Part shown: positions 52,339-61,745 of the stretch, in pieces
Layout of the letters: every line of letters starts with the position of its first letter
How positions within the stretch are numbered: position 1 is the stretch's first letter
Assembly (NCBI RefSeq): GCF_021405525.1
Contig: NZ_JAGQAG010000004.1
Location: forward strand, 248,001-312,000
Source of the DNA: Ruegeria pomeroyi
GTDB lineage: Bacteria > Pseudomonadota > Alphaproteobacteria > Rhodobacterales > Rhodobacteraceae
Length of the DNA: 64,000 bases
Direction: 5' to 3'
Position numbers and translations under genes: made by a program
The notes under the pieces: generated by a model
The model's input: only the letters and a program-made list of their open reading frames with translations
Told to the model about the DNA's origin: nothing
The model's database searches: none

Positions 52339-52634
52339 TCGTTTGCTCCTTAAAAAGGTTGAGCAAACTCTACATCAGAACGAGGGAAGTTTCGGGGGGC
52401 AGGTCAGTAGCTTTGGGCTCATTTGAGGCATTCGTCGCATGTTAAGTGAGTTTGTGCTCTGACATTGAGGCGACGCGCGTTGGTCAAGGTAGTAGGGTTG
52501 ATCTAGTCACAAGCAGAAGCCAAGAGTTCGTGATTTGTTCGATACCGCATAAGTTTTATAATGTTAAGTATTGACTAGATATCACCTTAGTAACTGTCTG
52601 TATCTTTGCGCCAATAGCCAGCCATCGCCAAACA

Positions 52635-54086
52635 CTAACCTGAAAATTGCTCATTCTCGTCCTCTCTTCGCCAAAGCCGCCGGGTTAAGATCCCAGCGTG
52701 TTTTTCGATTGCGTCCGCCGCATCAAGGATTGTGCGCTCGCTGTATCGAGAGCCTATCAGTTGAACAGATGCAGGATGGTCTCCAATTAAGCCCGTTGGA
52801 ACGACGGCGGCTGGCAAGCCAAGGTAGTTGGCGATACCAATGTAGCGAGACCCGTTCCTGAAGATGGTCCTTGTTTGTTCCGCGTTTTCGACATCTGCCG
52901 TTGGGGAAGGTGATCGTCCGGCAAATGTTGGCGCAAGTACGACCGGGTATTCTTCCAGGAACACCAACCACTCCCTCAAATGGGCCGAGCGCTGAGCAAG
53001 AGCGGTCATATACCCTGGCAAGTCTAGGGTTTCGGCAAATGACTGATAGTGGGAAAATACACGTGCAAAATCATCGCTGGCATTCGCCAACATGTTGTCC
53101 TTTAAGAGCACGAACATTTCGGTGAAAATGATATTCCACCAATTCTCCCAACAGGCCAGAACGGAAGGAACCTCGACTTCGTCTACTTGGTATCCCTCCG
53201 CTTCCAACCAAGACGCAGCTTTATCGATTTCTTCGACAATCCGAGGAGAAGCATTCATGTCGGGATCGATTTTGGCCCGAGCAACGCGGATCGGCAGTGT
53301 TTGTGTTTCAGAACCCAGCTTCGCAGGCGTCCACCATGGGTCCCTTGGATCACGAGCGCTCATGATATCGAGCGCCAGTCGCACATCAGCCACCGTGCGA
53401 GCGAGCGGCCCTTGTACGGAAAAAAGCTGCATGCCTATCGGTCGTTCAGCAGTCGCCGTGGCGTTGTAATGAGGGACACGACCTAGGGTCGGCCGCATGG
53501 TCACGACACCATTGAAATGGGCGGGAAATCGCAACGAGCCGCCAATGTCATTGCCGTGTGCAATCGTACCAATTCCGGCCGCCACCGCAGCGCCGGCTCC
53601 GCCAGATGATCCGCCGCATGTGATGTCACGATCCCATGGGTTTCGCGTAAGTCCGAACAAAGGATTATCCGTAAAGGCCCTAAAGGAAAACTCAGGCGTG
53701 TTCGTGAGACCAATGACGATCGCTCCGGCCTTGGCAAAATGGTCCACGACAGGATGGTTCTCCCGCGCAACATTTTTACGGAGTGCTGGTACGCCTGATG
53801 AGTTGGCTTGTCCCTGAACATCCACGTTATGCTTCAACGTTATGGGCACACCATGAAGAGGGCCAATCTGCTCACCATTTGCGAGAGACTTATCGGCCTT
53901 CTGGGCCTGGATTTTTGCCTCTTCGCCCAAATCGACAGTGATTGCATTGATCGCCGGGTTCACAGCCCGCATCCGCTCTACGTGAGCGATCACGACCTCC
54001 TGTGAGGTAAGCTGACTTGCGCGAATTGCATCTGCTGTTTCCACTGCAGACCACTGCCAGATCGGTCTCATTTGCTTTTCTTCCAT
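52635..54086 (-). CDS. Amidase signature family hydrolase
   Basis: 483 residues. The catalytic triad is visible: Lys in PITLKHNVDVQG, the cis-Ser in TCGGSSGGAGAAVAAG and the nucleophile Ser in GNDIGGSLRFPAHFNG. Members cleave amides of many kinds (aryl, alkyl, amino-acid). The alternative ATG five codons in (MRPIWQW) is possible. It is the last gene of a minus-strand operon with a TRAP transporter, so the amide substrate is probably imported by that transporter. Base composition of the block is visibly AT-richer than the cox or stress regions. Confidence 0.92.
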   Translation of the reverse strand: MEEKQMRPIWQWSAVETADAIRASQLTSQEVVIAHVERMRAVNPAINAITVDLGEEAKIQAQKADKSLANGEQIGPLHGVPITLKHNVDVQGQANSSGVPALRKNVARENHPVVDHFAKAGAIVIGLTNTPEFSFRAFTDNPLFGLTRNPWDRDITCGGSSGGAGAAVAAGIGTIAHGNDIGGSLRFPAHFNGVVTMRPTLGRVPHYNATATAERPIGMQLFSVQGPLARTVADVRLALDIMSARDPRDPWWTPAKLGSETQTLPIRVARAKIDPDMNASPRIVEEIDKAASWLEAEGYQVDEVEVPSVLACWENWWNIIFTEMFVLLKDNMLANASDDFARVFSHYQSFAETLDLPGYMTALAQRSAHLREWLVFLEEYPVVLAPTFAGRSPSPTADVENAEQTRTIFRNGSRYIGIANYLGLPAAVVPTGLIGDHPASVQLIGSRYSERTILDAADAIEKHAGILTRRLWRREDENEQFSG

Positions 54087-54123
54087 TACAATTTCTACTT
54101 TCTCGTTTTGATAACTGTCGCGC

Positions 54124-55386
54124 TTACCTCACCAGCATGAGCGAAAGGCTCGGAACGAAAGAGATGATGAGAAGACCAACGATCATGACGAAGACATATG
54201 GAAGTGAGCCTCGGACGATCAGCATGAACTTTTCGCGAAATGCCGTCATGGCTACGATCAGGTTCATGCCGACCGGTGCAGTGATCAGTCCAATTTCGAG
54301 ATTTACGGTCATGATGATGCCGAGATGAACCGGATCAATGCCATAGTTCCGACCAAGCACCACAAGGATAGGTGCAAGAATGAGAATGGCAGACACCATG
54401 TCCATAACCATACCAACTAGGAGCAACATGACATTGATCACAAGAATGAAAGTGATTGGATCGACAATGAAACCGCTCACCCAGTCTGTCAGGTGTATGG
54501 GCACACGTTGCGATGTCAGCAGAAGGTTGAGACTCGTGGCAACTGCCAGGATCGGAAACAGAGTTCCAATCATTGTGGTTGTCTCAATAACAGAATTATA
54601 GAGGTCTTTGAGCTTCAGATCGCGGTAGACGAGTGTCTCGACAAGAAGAGCATAAACAAGCGCAACCGCTGCAGATTCCGTCGGCGAAAAATACCCAGAG
54701 TAGATGCCGCCTAGCAAAATGACCGGCAAGAGTCCCGCCCAAACTGCCTCCTTTGCCGCTGACACGCAGCGTGACATCGAGAAGTTTCTGCGCGGAACGT
54801 TCCAGTTCACAACCAGGGCATAGAGGGAAAGCAGTACCGCAAGTAGCAGACCCGGTAGGATGCCAGCAGTAAACAAATCCACAATCGAGGTTTCTGTGGC
54901 AATCCCGAAAAGGATCATCGGTATGGAAGGCGGAATGATCACCCCGAGGGTGCCACCGACGCACAATGTCCCCAGTGAGAATGACTTTGAATACCCCCGG
55001 CTCAGGAGTGAAGGGTAAAGGATTGAGCCGACCGCGATCAGGGTTACCGTTGATGAGCCAGATATAGCGGCAAAGATCGCGCAGGACAGGATTGTTGCCA
55101 CCGCAAGCCCACCGGGAAGCGGTGCAGTCAACTCGCTCACAAAAGCAATCAACCGCGCCGCAATGTTGCCCCGGCCCATCAAGACGCCCATCAGAAGAAA
55201 TAGCGGAATTGACAAGAGCACTTCTTTGTCAATTGAGACCCACATGTCTTCAATAATGTAGACCAGCTCTCCCTGGCCCCAGACCATATGTATGTAAGCG
55301 CAGAAAACGATCAGAACGACGATCAGATTAACGCGCAGGGCTAGCAGTGTGACGACCAGCACTAGTAGAACTAAGGACGCTGTCAT
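54124..55386 (-). CDS. TRAP transporter large permease subunit, DctM family (second system)
   Basis: 420 residues, multiple membrane helices. LLSIPLFLLMGVLMGRGN, GGLAVATILSCAIFAAISGSSTVTLIAVGSILYP and GVIIPPSIPMILFGIATETSI are the DctM signatures. The start overlaps the dctQ stop by 4 bp and the end is 37 bp from the amidase. Confidence 0.94.
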   Translation of the reverse strand: MTASLVLLVLVVTLLALRVNLIVVLIVFCAYIHMVWGQGELVYIIEDMWVSIDKEVLLSIPLFLLMGVLMGRGNIAARLIAFVSELTAPLPGGLAVATILSCAIFAAISGSSTVTLIAVGSILYPSLLSRGYSKSFSLGTLCVGGTLGVIIPPSIPMILFGIATETSIVDLFTAGILPGLLLAVLLSLYALVVNWNVPRRNFSMSRCVSAAKEAVWAGLLPVILLGGIYSGYFSPTESAAVALVYALLVETLVYRDLKLKDLYNSVIETTTMIGTLFPILAVATSLNLLLTSQRVPIHLTDWVSGFIVDPITFILVINVMLLLVGMVMDMVSAILILAPILVVLGRNYGIDPVHLGIIMTVNLEIGLITAPVGMNLIVAMTAFREKFMLIVRGSLPYVFVMIVGLLIISFVPSLSLMLVR

Positions 55387-55889
55387 GTGCTTGCGGGAGC
55401 CTCTGGATTGAGATCAGGAAAAACGGCGAATATGGAGTATCGCAGCCCAGCAGAGAAAAATGCGTAAGGCACGATTACCTGCACAGTCCAGACCGGGATT
55501 TTGATACTTCGAGCAAGATCGCCATAGTGGATCGCGGCAGCTACGAATTCGATACCAATCCAAACCAGGATGAAAAACACCACAGCCATAATCGCAACAC
55601 CAAGCCGCGTTGCTAGATGTTCATATCTCTCTGGTATGAGGGCATCTGCGACCGTCGGCCTAAGATGCTTGCCCTGATCAGCAGCGAGTCCGATTCCCAA
55701 AAATCCTGCGATGATCATCGCGTAGACAGAAATTCGTTGAGCGCCAAAAATGTAGCTATTGAAAACCTCTCTCAGCAACACATCGCCAATCAAAAGAGCG
55801 GAGATTACCGCAAAGGCTATCACGGCAATCCCCGCTTCAGTGTTGCTCAGGAGGAAGAGTAGTCTTTGAGCAAATTTCCTTACATTCAT
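55383..55889 (-). CDS. TRAP transporter small membrane subunit, DctQ family (second system)
   Basis: 168 residues, four membrane helices (IAVIAFAVISALLIGDVLLREVF, ISVYAMIIAGFLGIGLAADQGKHLRPTV, LGVAIMAVVFFILVWIG, VQVIVPYAFFSAGLRYSIF). QGKHLRP matches the DctQ loop. It overlaps the dctP stop by one base (TGATG). Confidence 0.9.
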   Translation of the reverse strand: MNVRKFAQRLLFLLSNTEAGIAVIAFAVISALLIGDVLLREVFNSYIFGAQRISVYAMIIAGFLGIGLAADQGKHLRPTVADALIPERYEHLATRLGVAIMAVVFFILVWIGIEFVAAAIHYGDLARSIKIPVWTVQVIVPYAFFSAGLRYSIFAVFPDLNPEAPAST

Positions 55890-56890
55890 CAGCTCTCGCA
55901 GGCCTCTTTGGCGGCCAGAACTTCGGGCCAGAACGCTTCAGCGCCAGGTCCCAGATCTTTAACAAATTGGTCCCACCCCTGCTTGACCTTGGCCTCCCAG
56001 GCGGCGCGTTGTTCTTCTGTTAGCTCGTGTACGGGGCCACCGCCCTCGACATACTTCCCGAGCAGATACGCCCCGGCACCCGTAACAGCGGCGCGGAAAT
56101 CTGAAATCGGCTGAACATTTTCAGATATGATCTTGCGCTCTTCAGGCGTCAGACTGTCCCACAATTTGTTGCTAAGGATCAGAGCGCCACCAAGGTGCTC
56201 ATGATAGGTTTTGACAAAATGGGGGGCGACCTTTCCAAGTCCGAATGCAACAAACGAGACATCGGCGCTCTCCCCACCTTTGACAAGGTCTGTCTGAAGG
56301 GCAGCAAAGGATTCTGCATATGGAATCTCCACGCCGTTTGCGCCTACCGAGCTCCAAAAGTTTCTCGAAATGGCGTTTGGTCCGACCCGTATCTTATAGT
56401 TTTCCGCGTCTTCAACGTTCGACAGATCGTCTTTGGCGTACACATGGACCCAGCCGGTCTCCACGTAGTCTAGAAACTTGACCCCACCTGCTTCAATGAG
56501 GCCGGCGAACTTCTCGCGCATGTCCGGATTGTCGTAAACGCAATAGACAATTTCAGAATTCCTGAAGAGGAATGGCGTGGACATTAGTGCCATCTCGGGA
56601 ACTTCTTCTGTTATGACTGAGCCAGACAGTGCTGCAGCATCAAGGCGCCCGCGTTGGACTTGTTTGTAGGTCTGATATTCGTTGCCCAATTGCGCCGACG
56701 GGAAGATCTGAATCTCGATCTCGCCATTTGATGCTTCAGCGACTTTAGCTTTCCACTCTTCAAGTGAAGCCGTCCATGGCGTTTCAGGCGGTGCAATCGT
56801 GGCAACCTTGATGATGGTCTTTGCCGACGCTGATCCAACCATTGCAGTTAGTGTAATGGCACTAGCAGCAGCCAGAAGTGTTCTATTCAT
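55889..56890 (-). CDS. TRAP transporter substrate-binding protein, DctP family (second system)
   Basis: 333 residues with a signal peptide (LLAAASAITLTAMVGSASA). KVATIAPPETPWTASLEEWKAKVAEASNGEIEIQIFPSAQLGNEYQTYKQVQRGRLDAAALSGS is a standard DctP start; NYKIRVGPNAISRNFWSSVGANGVEIPYAESFAALQTDLVKGG is the ligand region. The ligand is probably an amide or its acid, judged by the amidase next door. A low-identity relative of the DctP at 15195. Confidence 0.92.
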   Translation of the reverse strand: MNRTLLAAASAITLTAMVGSASAKTIIKVATIAPPETPWTASLEEWKAKVAEASNGEIEIQIFPSAQLGNEYQTYKQVQRGRLDAAALSGSVITEEVPEMALMSTPFLFRNSEIVYCVYDNPDMREKFAGLIEAGGVKFLDYVETGWVHVYAKDDLSNVEDAENYKIRVGPNAISRNFWSSVGANGVEIPYAESFAALQTDLVKGGESADVSFVAFGLGKVAPHFVKTYHEHLGGALILSNKLWDSLTPEERKIISENVQPISDFRAAVTGAGAYLLGKYVEGGGPVHELTEEQRAAWEAKVKQGWDQFVKDLGPGAEAFWPEVLAAKEACES

Positions 56891-57054
56891 GTTTTCCTCC
56901 CAGGAAGACTAGTCGTTAGTGGATTCTTGCGAACCTAAACTAAAAGTATAATTCTAATTCTATAGTTGTCAAGCTCCTCGTGTCGTGTATGATGATCGCC
57001 AAGACGCTGACCGAGGATCGCAGTTCCTCAAATGGAAAGGCTTGTTGCAGCAAA

Positions 57055-57717
57055 ATGAATGGCTTAGAAAGCGGCGCAACGCCAAATAAGAAAAAGGAAA
57101 AGACATACCGCCCAGCATTGCAGACGCGGAGTATGAAGACTGAGCAAAGTTTTGTTACTGCTGCCGAAGAGCTCTTTGCATCAACCGGCTACGATGGGAC
57201 CAGAATCGCTGACATCTGTAAGCAAGCAGGCTGTTCTACTGGGTCTTTCTATCACCGTTATGTTGATAAGTTCGGCCTCTTCAAGTTCATGTTGGCGCGC
57301 TACAGCGAACAGGTTCACCAAGTTGTCGAAGGCCTAGATATTTCCAAAGAAGGGAACGGTAGTCTGGAAAATCTGTTGATCAGATTCACGGAGTCCGCGT
57401 TTCAAGTCATAGACTCGAATGTGGGTTTCTTTCGAGCCGCAGATGAACTCACACCCAAACATCAAGACATAGAAATAGAGATGCTCGGCCTTTCGCGGGC
57501 AGTCGGTGATAAGATCATGCTTGCCTCAAATGAGTTCTGCAAAAACGGAGACATTGAAGAGATGGCGCAATCACTTCGCTATGCGAGCCAAGTTGTGATT
57601 ACGTTGATCGTTCAAACGCGTTTGAACAAGGCACCAATGTTACCACGAGAAAAGGAATTGTTGCTTCCCATCTGCGTCCAATCTGGATTGGGGATAGTGC
57701 GCCGAAAGTCCGAATGA
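57055..57717 (+). CDS. TetR/AcrR-family transcriptional regulator
   Basis: 220 residues. SFVTAAEELFASTGYDGTRIADICKQAGCSTGSFYHRYVDKFGLFKFML is the N-terminal TetR helix-turn-helix, then a mixed ligand-binding domain. Divergent from the TRAP-amidase operon with 164 bp between starts, so it most likely represses that operon. Several upstream starts are possible. An IS66 element begins about 110 bp after its stop. Confidence 0.88.
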   Translation: MNGLESGATPNKKKEKTYRPALQTRSMKTEQSFVTAAEELFASTGYDGTRIADICKQAGCSTGSFYHRYVDKFGLFKFMLARYSEQVHQVVEGLDISKEGNGSLENLLIRFTESAFQVIDSNVGFFRAADELTPKHQDIEIEMLGLSRAVGDKIMLASNEFCKNGDIEEMAQSLRYASQVVITLIVQTRLNKAPMLPREKELLLPICVQSGLGIVRRKSE

Positions 57718-57847
57718 GATTTACTTAACGTCCGGTCCCGCTGTGGCTGGATGACATTCGTTGCGATGTTGTTGGGCATGAATTGGAACCAAGCATACGC
57801 AGCTACGGGCAGCACGGCCTGTCGTAAGCATCCGGCGTAGGCCGCGG

Positions 57848-59470
57848 TCATGCAGCGATTTGGCGCTCCGATGGCTGCCAATTCCACGGCAGAAGGTCCT
57901 GCACCCGTGAGGCCGTTGTGTTGGGGAGCTTGGCAAGGACGTCGGCGAGCCAAGCCTGTGGGTCGATGTCGTTCATCTTGGCAGTGACGATCAGAGAATA
58001 CATGAAGGCAGCGCGGTCTCCGCCGCGCTCGGAGCCGGCGAAGAGCCAGGACTTCCGTCCCAAGGCGATACCGCGCAGTGCGCGCTCGGCCGCGTTGTTT
58101 GTCAGGCAGACGCGCCCATCCTCGAGGAAGATCGTGAAGGCGGCCCATCGGTCCTTCTTGGACATGTAGGCGATCACCTTCGCGACGGGGTTGTGCTTTG
58201 ACATGGTTCCCAGCTCGGCCCGCATCCAATCGTGCAGGTTCTCGACCAGGGGACGGACCAGCCGGTGCCGGGCATCGAGCCGACTTGCGCTGTGCAACCC
58301 GTTGATCTGGCGCTCGATGTCGAAGATGGCGTCGATCTTCTTCACGGCTTCCAGCGCGACAGGCGATATGTCGTGCGCGGGCTTCTTCTGGCGGGCATTT
58401 TTCTTGATGTCTGCAAGCTCGAAGAACTTGCGCCGGGCATGGCTCCAGCACAGGGCGCTCAGCACGGGCCCCGGATCACGATCACCGCGATAGAGGTCGT
58501 TGTAGCCGCCATAGGCATCGGCCTGGAGAACACCCTGCCACCCGGCAAGATGCCGGTTCGGATGGGCCATTTCCCTGTCGCGCGAGAAGTGGAACAGCGC
58601 GGCTGGGGGCGCCCCGCCACCAAACGGCCGGTCATCCCTGACATAGGTCCAGAGCCGCGCTGTCTGCGTCCCTCCCTTCGCCAGGAGGGGGACCGTCGTG
58701 TCGTCGCCGTGGAGGCGCTCGGCCGCCAGAACATGGTTCCGGATCAGGGCGTGGATCGGTGCCAGAGCCGCGGTGCAGGCCCCGACCTGGTCAGCCAGCG
58801 TCGAGAGGCTGAGGTCGACGCCTTCCTTGGCGTAGCGCTCGGCCTGCCGGTTGAGGGGTTGGTGCTGCCCAAACTTCTCGAACAGAACCATCGCCAGCAG
58901 GTTCGGCCCGGCCCATCCCCGCGGCGTGGGATGGAAGGGTGCTGGCGGCTGGCTGATCTTCTCGCAGGCCCGGCACGTGAACTTCTCGCGAACGGTCTGG
59001 ATCACCTTCCACTGTCGGGGGATGACCTCGAGCGTCTCGGTGATGTCTTCACCCATCTTCACGATGAGGTCCGAGCCACAGCACGAACAGGACTTCGGTG
59101 CGTCGATCACTACCCGCTCACGCGGCAGGTGATCGGGGAACGGCTTGCGCGCCGGGCGGCGGCGTTCGAACCCGGCAACCGCCGTGGTCTTCGCCTTCCA
59201 GGCGGCGATCTCGTCCTCGGTGGCGGCGGCCTCGAGTTCCTCGAGTTGCATCTCCATCTGGTCGATCAGGCGGGCACGGCGTTCGGCGCTATGGCCGTAG
59301 TGGTCGCGCCGGAGCTTGGCGATCTCGAGCTTGAGATGCTTGATCATCGCTTCCGAGGTGGAAACGACCGCCCGGGCCTGCGCCAGCTCGCTTTCGGCGG
59401 CCTCGGCACGGGCCTCCGAAGCCGCGAGAGCGGCGCGCAGTCGGGCAATCTCGGAGGCAGCATCGGACAT
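57848..59470 (-). CDS. tnpC: IS66 TnpC transposase
   Basis: 540 residues: an N-terminal leucine-zipper-like helix (IARLRAALAASEARAEAAESELAQ), a zinc-finger region (SCSCCGSDLIVKMGE ... FTCRACEKISQPPAP), then the DDE domain: RLHGDDTTVPLLAKGG, LQADAYGGYNDLYR, LSALCWSHARRKFFE and VCLTNNAAERALRGIALGRKSWLFAGSERGG with the catalytic Glu. Full family length, so it is probably functional. Confidence 0.95.
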   Translation of the reverse strand: MSDAASEIARLRAALAASEARAEAAESELAQARAVVSTSEAMIKHLKLEIAKLRRDHYGHSAERRARLIDQMEMQLEELEAAATEDEIAAWKAKTTAVAGFERRRPARKPFPDHLPRERVVIDAPKSCSCCGSDLIVKMGEDITETLEVIPRQWKVIQTVREKFTCRACEKISQPPAPFHPTPRGWAGPNLLAMVLFEKFGQHQPLNRQAERYAKEGVDLSLSTLADQVGACTAALAPIHALIRNHVLAAERLHGDDTTVPLLAKGGTQTARLWTYVRDDRPFGGGAPPAALFHFSRDREMAHPNRHLAGWQGVLQADAYGGYNDLYRGDRDPGPVLSALCWSHARRKFFELADIKKNARQKKPAHDISPVALEAVKKIDAIFDIERQINGLHSASRLDARHRLVRPLVENLHDWMRAELGTMSKHNPVAKVIAYMSKKDRWAAFTIFLEDGRVCLTNNAAERALRGIALGRKSWLFAGSERGGDRAAFMYSLIVTAKMNDIDPQAWLADVLAKLPNTTASRVQDLLPWNWQPSERQIAA

Positions 59471-59528
59471 GCCCGAAGCATACCCTGAACGGATGAAACA
59501 CCCAACAAAATATGGGCTTCGCGGGCTT

Positions 59529-59879
59529 TTATCCCGCCTTCGTCGGGCGCTGCGTCCAGCGCGGATTCCGCCAGTCTATCCCTTCCAGAAGATAGCCGAG
59601 TTGAGCCGCCGAGATCTGCACGGCCTCGCCGGTGCCGCTGGTCGGCCATATGAACTTCCCGGCCTCCAGCCGCTTGGTGTAGAGCGACATGCCGACGCCG
59701 TCGTGCCAGAGCAGCTTGACCAGGGCGCCCTTGCGACCGCGAAAGCAGAAGATCTCGCCCGCATGCGGATCGCGCCCCAGACCCTGCTGCACCGTCAACG
59801 CCAAGGTGTTCATGCCGCGCCGCATGTCGGTGACCCCGCCTGCGATCCACACGCGCACCCCCGCCGGGAAGGCGATCAT
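59529..59879 (-). CDS. tnpB: IS66 TnpB accessory protein
   Basis: 116 residues: VRVWIAGGVTDMRRGMNTLALTVQQGLGRDPHAGEIFCFRGRKGALVKLLWHDGVGMSLYTKRLEAGKF, the standard TnpB. Required with TnpA for transposition of most IS66 elements. Start overlaps the tnpA stop (ATGA). Confidence 0.95.
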   Translation of the reverse strand: MIAFPAGVRVWIAGGVTDMRRGMNTLALTVQQGLGRDPHAGEIFCFRGRKGALVKLLWHDGVGMSLYTKRLEAGKFIWPTSGTGEAVQISAAQLGYLLEGIDWRNPRWTQRPTKAG

Positions 59880-60271
59880 CGGCCCTCGATAACCGGGAGG
59901 AGCCGGGCTAATGCGTCCAGCTCCACCGACGAAGGCACGAGCAGACGCCGTCCGTTCCGCAGAACGATCTCGATCTGGACGTCGGGTCCCGGCTGCCGCG
60001 GCGACGGCGCATCAATGTCCGGCGCCATCTTCACAGGCACGAAAGCAGGACCGCTTGCGATCGCGAGTTCACCGTTCCGATACTGTCGCCGCCAGACGGT
60101 CAGCAGTGAACGCGAGATACCATGCCGCCGCGCCGTCGCGGTGACCTGGCGAGACCCCCGATGGCTTTCCTCGACCACCCGGATTTTGTCCGCGTCGCTC
60201 CAGTGCCGCCGCCGCGGCGCGTCCTCGGCGGACAGGATCTCGATCTGGGGTGTGAACGTAAGGTCAACCAT
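59876..60271 (-). CDS. tnpA: IS66 TnpA accessory protein
   Basis: 131 residues with an HTH (ADKIRVVEESHRGSRQVTATARRHGISRSLLTVWRRQYRNGEL). The middle part is repeated at 1-125 of this window as a remnant fused to the XdhC-type gene. Confidence 0.94.
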   Translation of the reverse strand: MVDLTFTPQIEILSAEDAPRRRHWSDADKIRVVEESHRGSRQVTATARRHGISRSLLTVWRRQYRNGELAIASGPAFVPVKMAPDIDAPSPRQPGPDVQIEIVLRNGRRLLVPSSVELDALARLLPVIEGR

Positions 60272-60350
60272 AAGGTCGGACTTATCATCGCCTCCAGCGC
60301 CCCGTCAGACGGCCCCCGCCGGAGGGCTACACCTTCTCTGAGTTTCTGCT

Positions 60351-60808
60351 CTAAAGTTCGGGGCTTTTAGCTTGCGCCGCACCATCCAATTTCAATTGCT
60401 TGATCTTGTCCGTGACGATGTCGCTTAGCACATGAAGCGCGGCATTCCATTGAGGTGATATAAAACGATATGGCTGGGAAATACCAATTTCTGCAAAACC
60501 TTGGTGGTCAAGCAGATAATATGAAACGGCAGAACAGGTGTTGGGTAGCGAAAAAAGCATCCCTGATTTGTGCGTCAGTTGCGTGCTACCATACTCGAAA
60601 CCAACGGCACAATCCCGGCCGGTCGACATGTTTTCCTTGAATTGCTCAACAACTTCCGGGGCAAGTTTCTCTCCTAAAGTGGAATAACTTGCGGCACCCC
60701 AACCCGCACCATGGCCGAATTCTGTAAATCCAAAGGCTCTATCTGAGGTTAACCCTGTGCCGAAGTAGTGCGTCGGCCTGATGAACTGTTTTAGAGGAAA
60801 CGACCCGT
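60351..60808 (-). pseudogene. C-terminal fragment of an unrecognised gene, cut by IS110
   Basis: About 150 codons of protein-like sequence (GSFPLKQFIRPTHYFGTGLT, then FGFTEFGHGAGWGAASYSTL). The reading frame stays open further right, but beyond 60808 it runs antisense to the IS110 transposase and is not real. The stop is 18 bp from the right end of the IS66 element, so the C terminus may also be altered. I do not recognise a family. Confidence 0.5.
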
Positions 60809-61733
60809 AGACGTGAGCCGAGATTGGCTCGATGTTCATTGCCTTCCGGACGGTCAGCGCCACCGTATGCCCAATGATGACGACGGTCATGTTGCCGTGG
60901 CCAATCTGGCCCGACACCGCGAGGCCATCGTGTGCTTCGAGGCGACGGGCGGGCAGGAATGGCGGCTCTGGTTCTATCTGGAGGACGCAGGCGTCGAGGC
61001 CCGCCCGGTGCCGCCGGCCCAGGTCAAGGTATTCGCGCGTAGTCTTGGAACCCGCGCAAAGACCGACAGGATCGATGCTGAACTCATTGCCCGATTCATG
61101 ATCTTCAGACCCGACGCTGGACGAGCACTTCCGGCGGAACATCTGCGTCTTCTCAGGGCTTTGACCACCAGGCGGGCACAGGTGGTCGAGATGCGAAAGC
61201 GGCTTCTGGCGCAGATCCGGGCGCATCGGAAATCCGGAACTGCGGAGCTTCTCGAGGATATCGATTTGGAGCTGAAAGAGCGGCTGAATGTAGCAATCAC
61301 CGAGCTGGAAAGCCGAATTTCAGAGCTTCTCGGTCACGACAGGCGTCTCGTGGACACCACGCGGATCCTCCGTTCCGTGCCCGGCATCGGACCGGCAGCC
61401 AGTTCGACGCTGATCGCCGAACTTCCCGGACGCGGCGCGCTCACCGGTAAAAAGGTTGCGGCGCTGAACGGTCTGGCGCCAGTGGAGCAGGACAGCGGAA
61501 CGCTGCGCGGCAAGCGCACCATCGTCGGTGGCGGGCGCGCCCTGCGGTATGTCCTGTTCCAGGCAGCACTGTTCGCCTCGCATCACAACCCGGCGCTTAA
61601 AGCCTTCGCAGATCGGCTCCGTAAAGCCGGGAAACCACACAAGGTCATCGTCACGGCCGTCGCGCGCAAGCTCGTCATCATCGCCAATGCTCTGTGCAAA
61701 AGACGGCGGGAATGGGAGCCCCGCCACCCCTGA
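60809..61733 (+). pseudogene. IS110-family transposase, 5'-truncated
   Basis: About 307 residues. Frame reads VDVSRDWLDVH from 60809, the conserved GVDVSKD-type start without its first residues and ATG; a GTG at 60813 would drop the first catalytic Asp. FEATGG, KTDRIDAELIARF (the DEDD acids) and the C-terminal LRSVPGIGPAASSTLIAELPGRGALTGKKVAALNGLAPVEQDSG with the catalytic Ser are intact. The left end, where the bridge RNA would be encoded for this group, is missing, so it should be unable to move. Confidence 0.88.
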
Positions 61734-61745
61734 CAGATACAGTTG

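Larger units (their letters stand above)
51418..52406 (-). mobile_element. IS3-family element copy 2, 3'-truncated
   Basis: About 990 bp. It keeps the outer end (TGACCTGCCCCCCGAAAC), orfA and most of orfB up to the catalytic Glu region (IESFNG), then joins the ardC fragment; the last 80 or so residues and the other terminal repeat are missing. Its first 611 bp are the same as 20165-20775. Confidence 0.93.
57824..60332 (-). mobile_element. IS66-family insertion sequence, apparently complete
   Basis: About 2.5 kb with tnpA, tnpB and tnpC in the usual order. Proposed imperfect terminal repeats are GTAAGCATCCGGCGTAGGCC (57824-57843, inward) and GTGTAGCCCTCCGGCGGGGGCC read inward from 60332 to 60311. 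I do not see a matching 8-bp target duplication in the flanks, so a rearrangement may have occurred at one side. Confidence 0.85.

Noticed and set aside
20165-52406. A composite transposon formed by the two IS3 copies
   Set aside because: Both copies lack one terminal repeat and the end of orfB, so they could not move the segment as a transposon. Homologous excision remains possible.
58232-59488. 418-codon frame antisense to IS66 tnpC
   Set aside because: tnpC is complete and typical; the antisense frame is not protein-like.
60351-61226. A single 291-codon minus-strand gene
   Set aside because: Its first half is the antisense of the IS110 transposase. Only the part to the left of about 60808 can be genuine.
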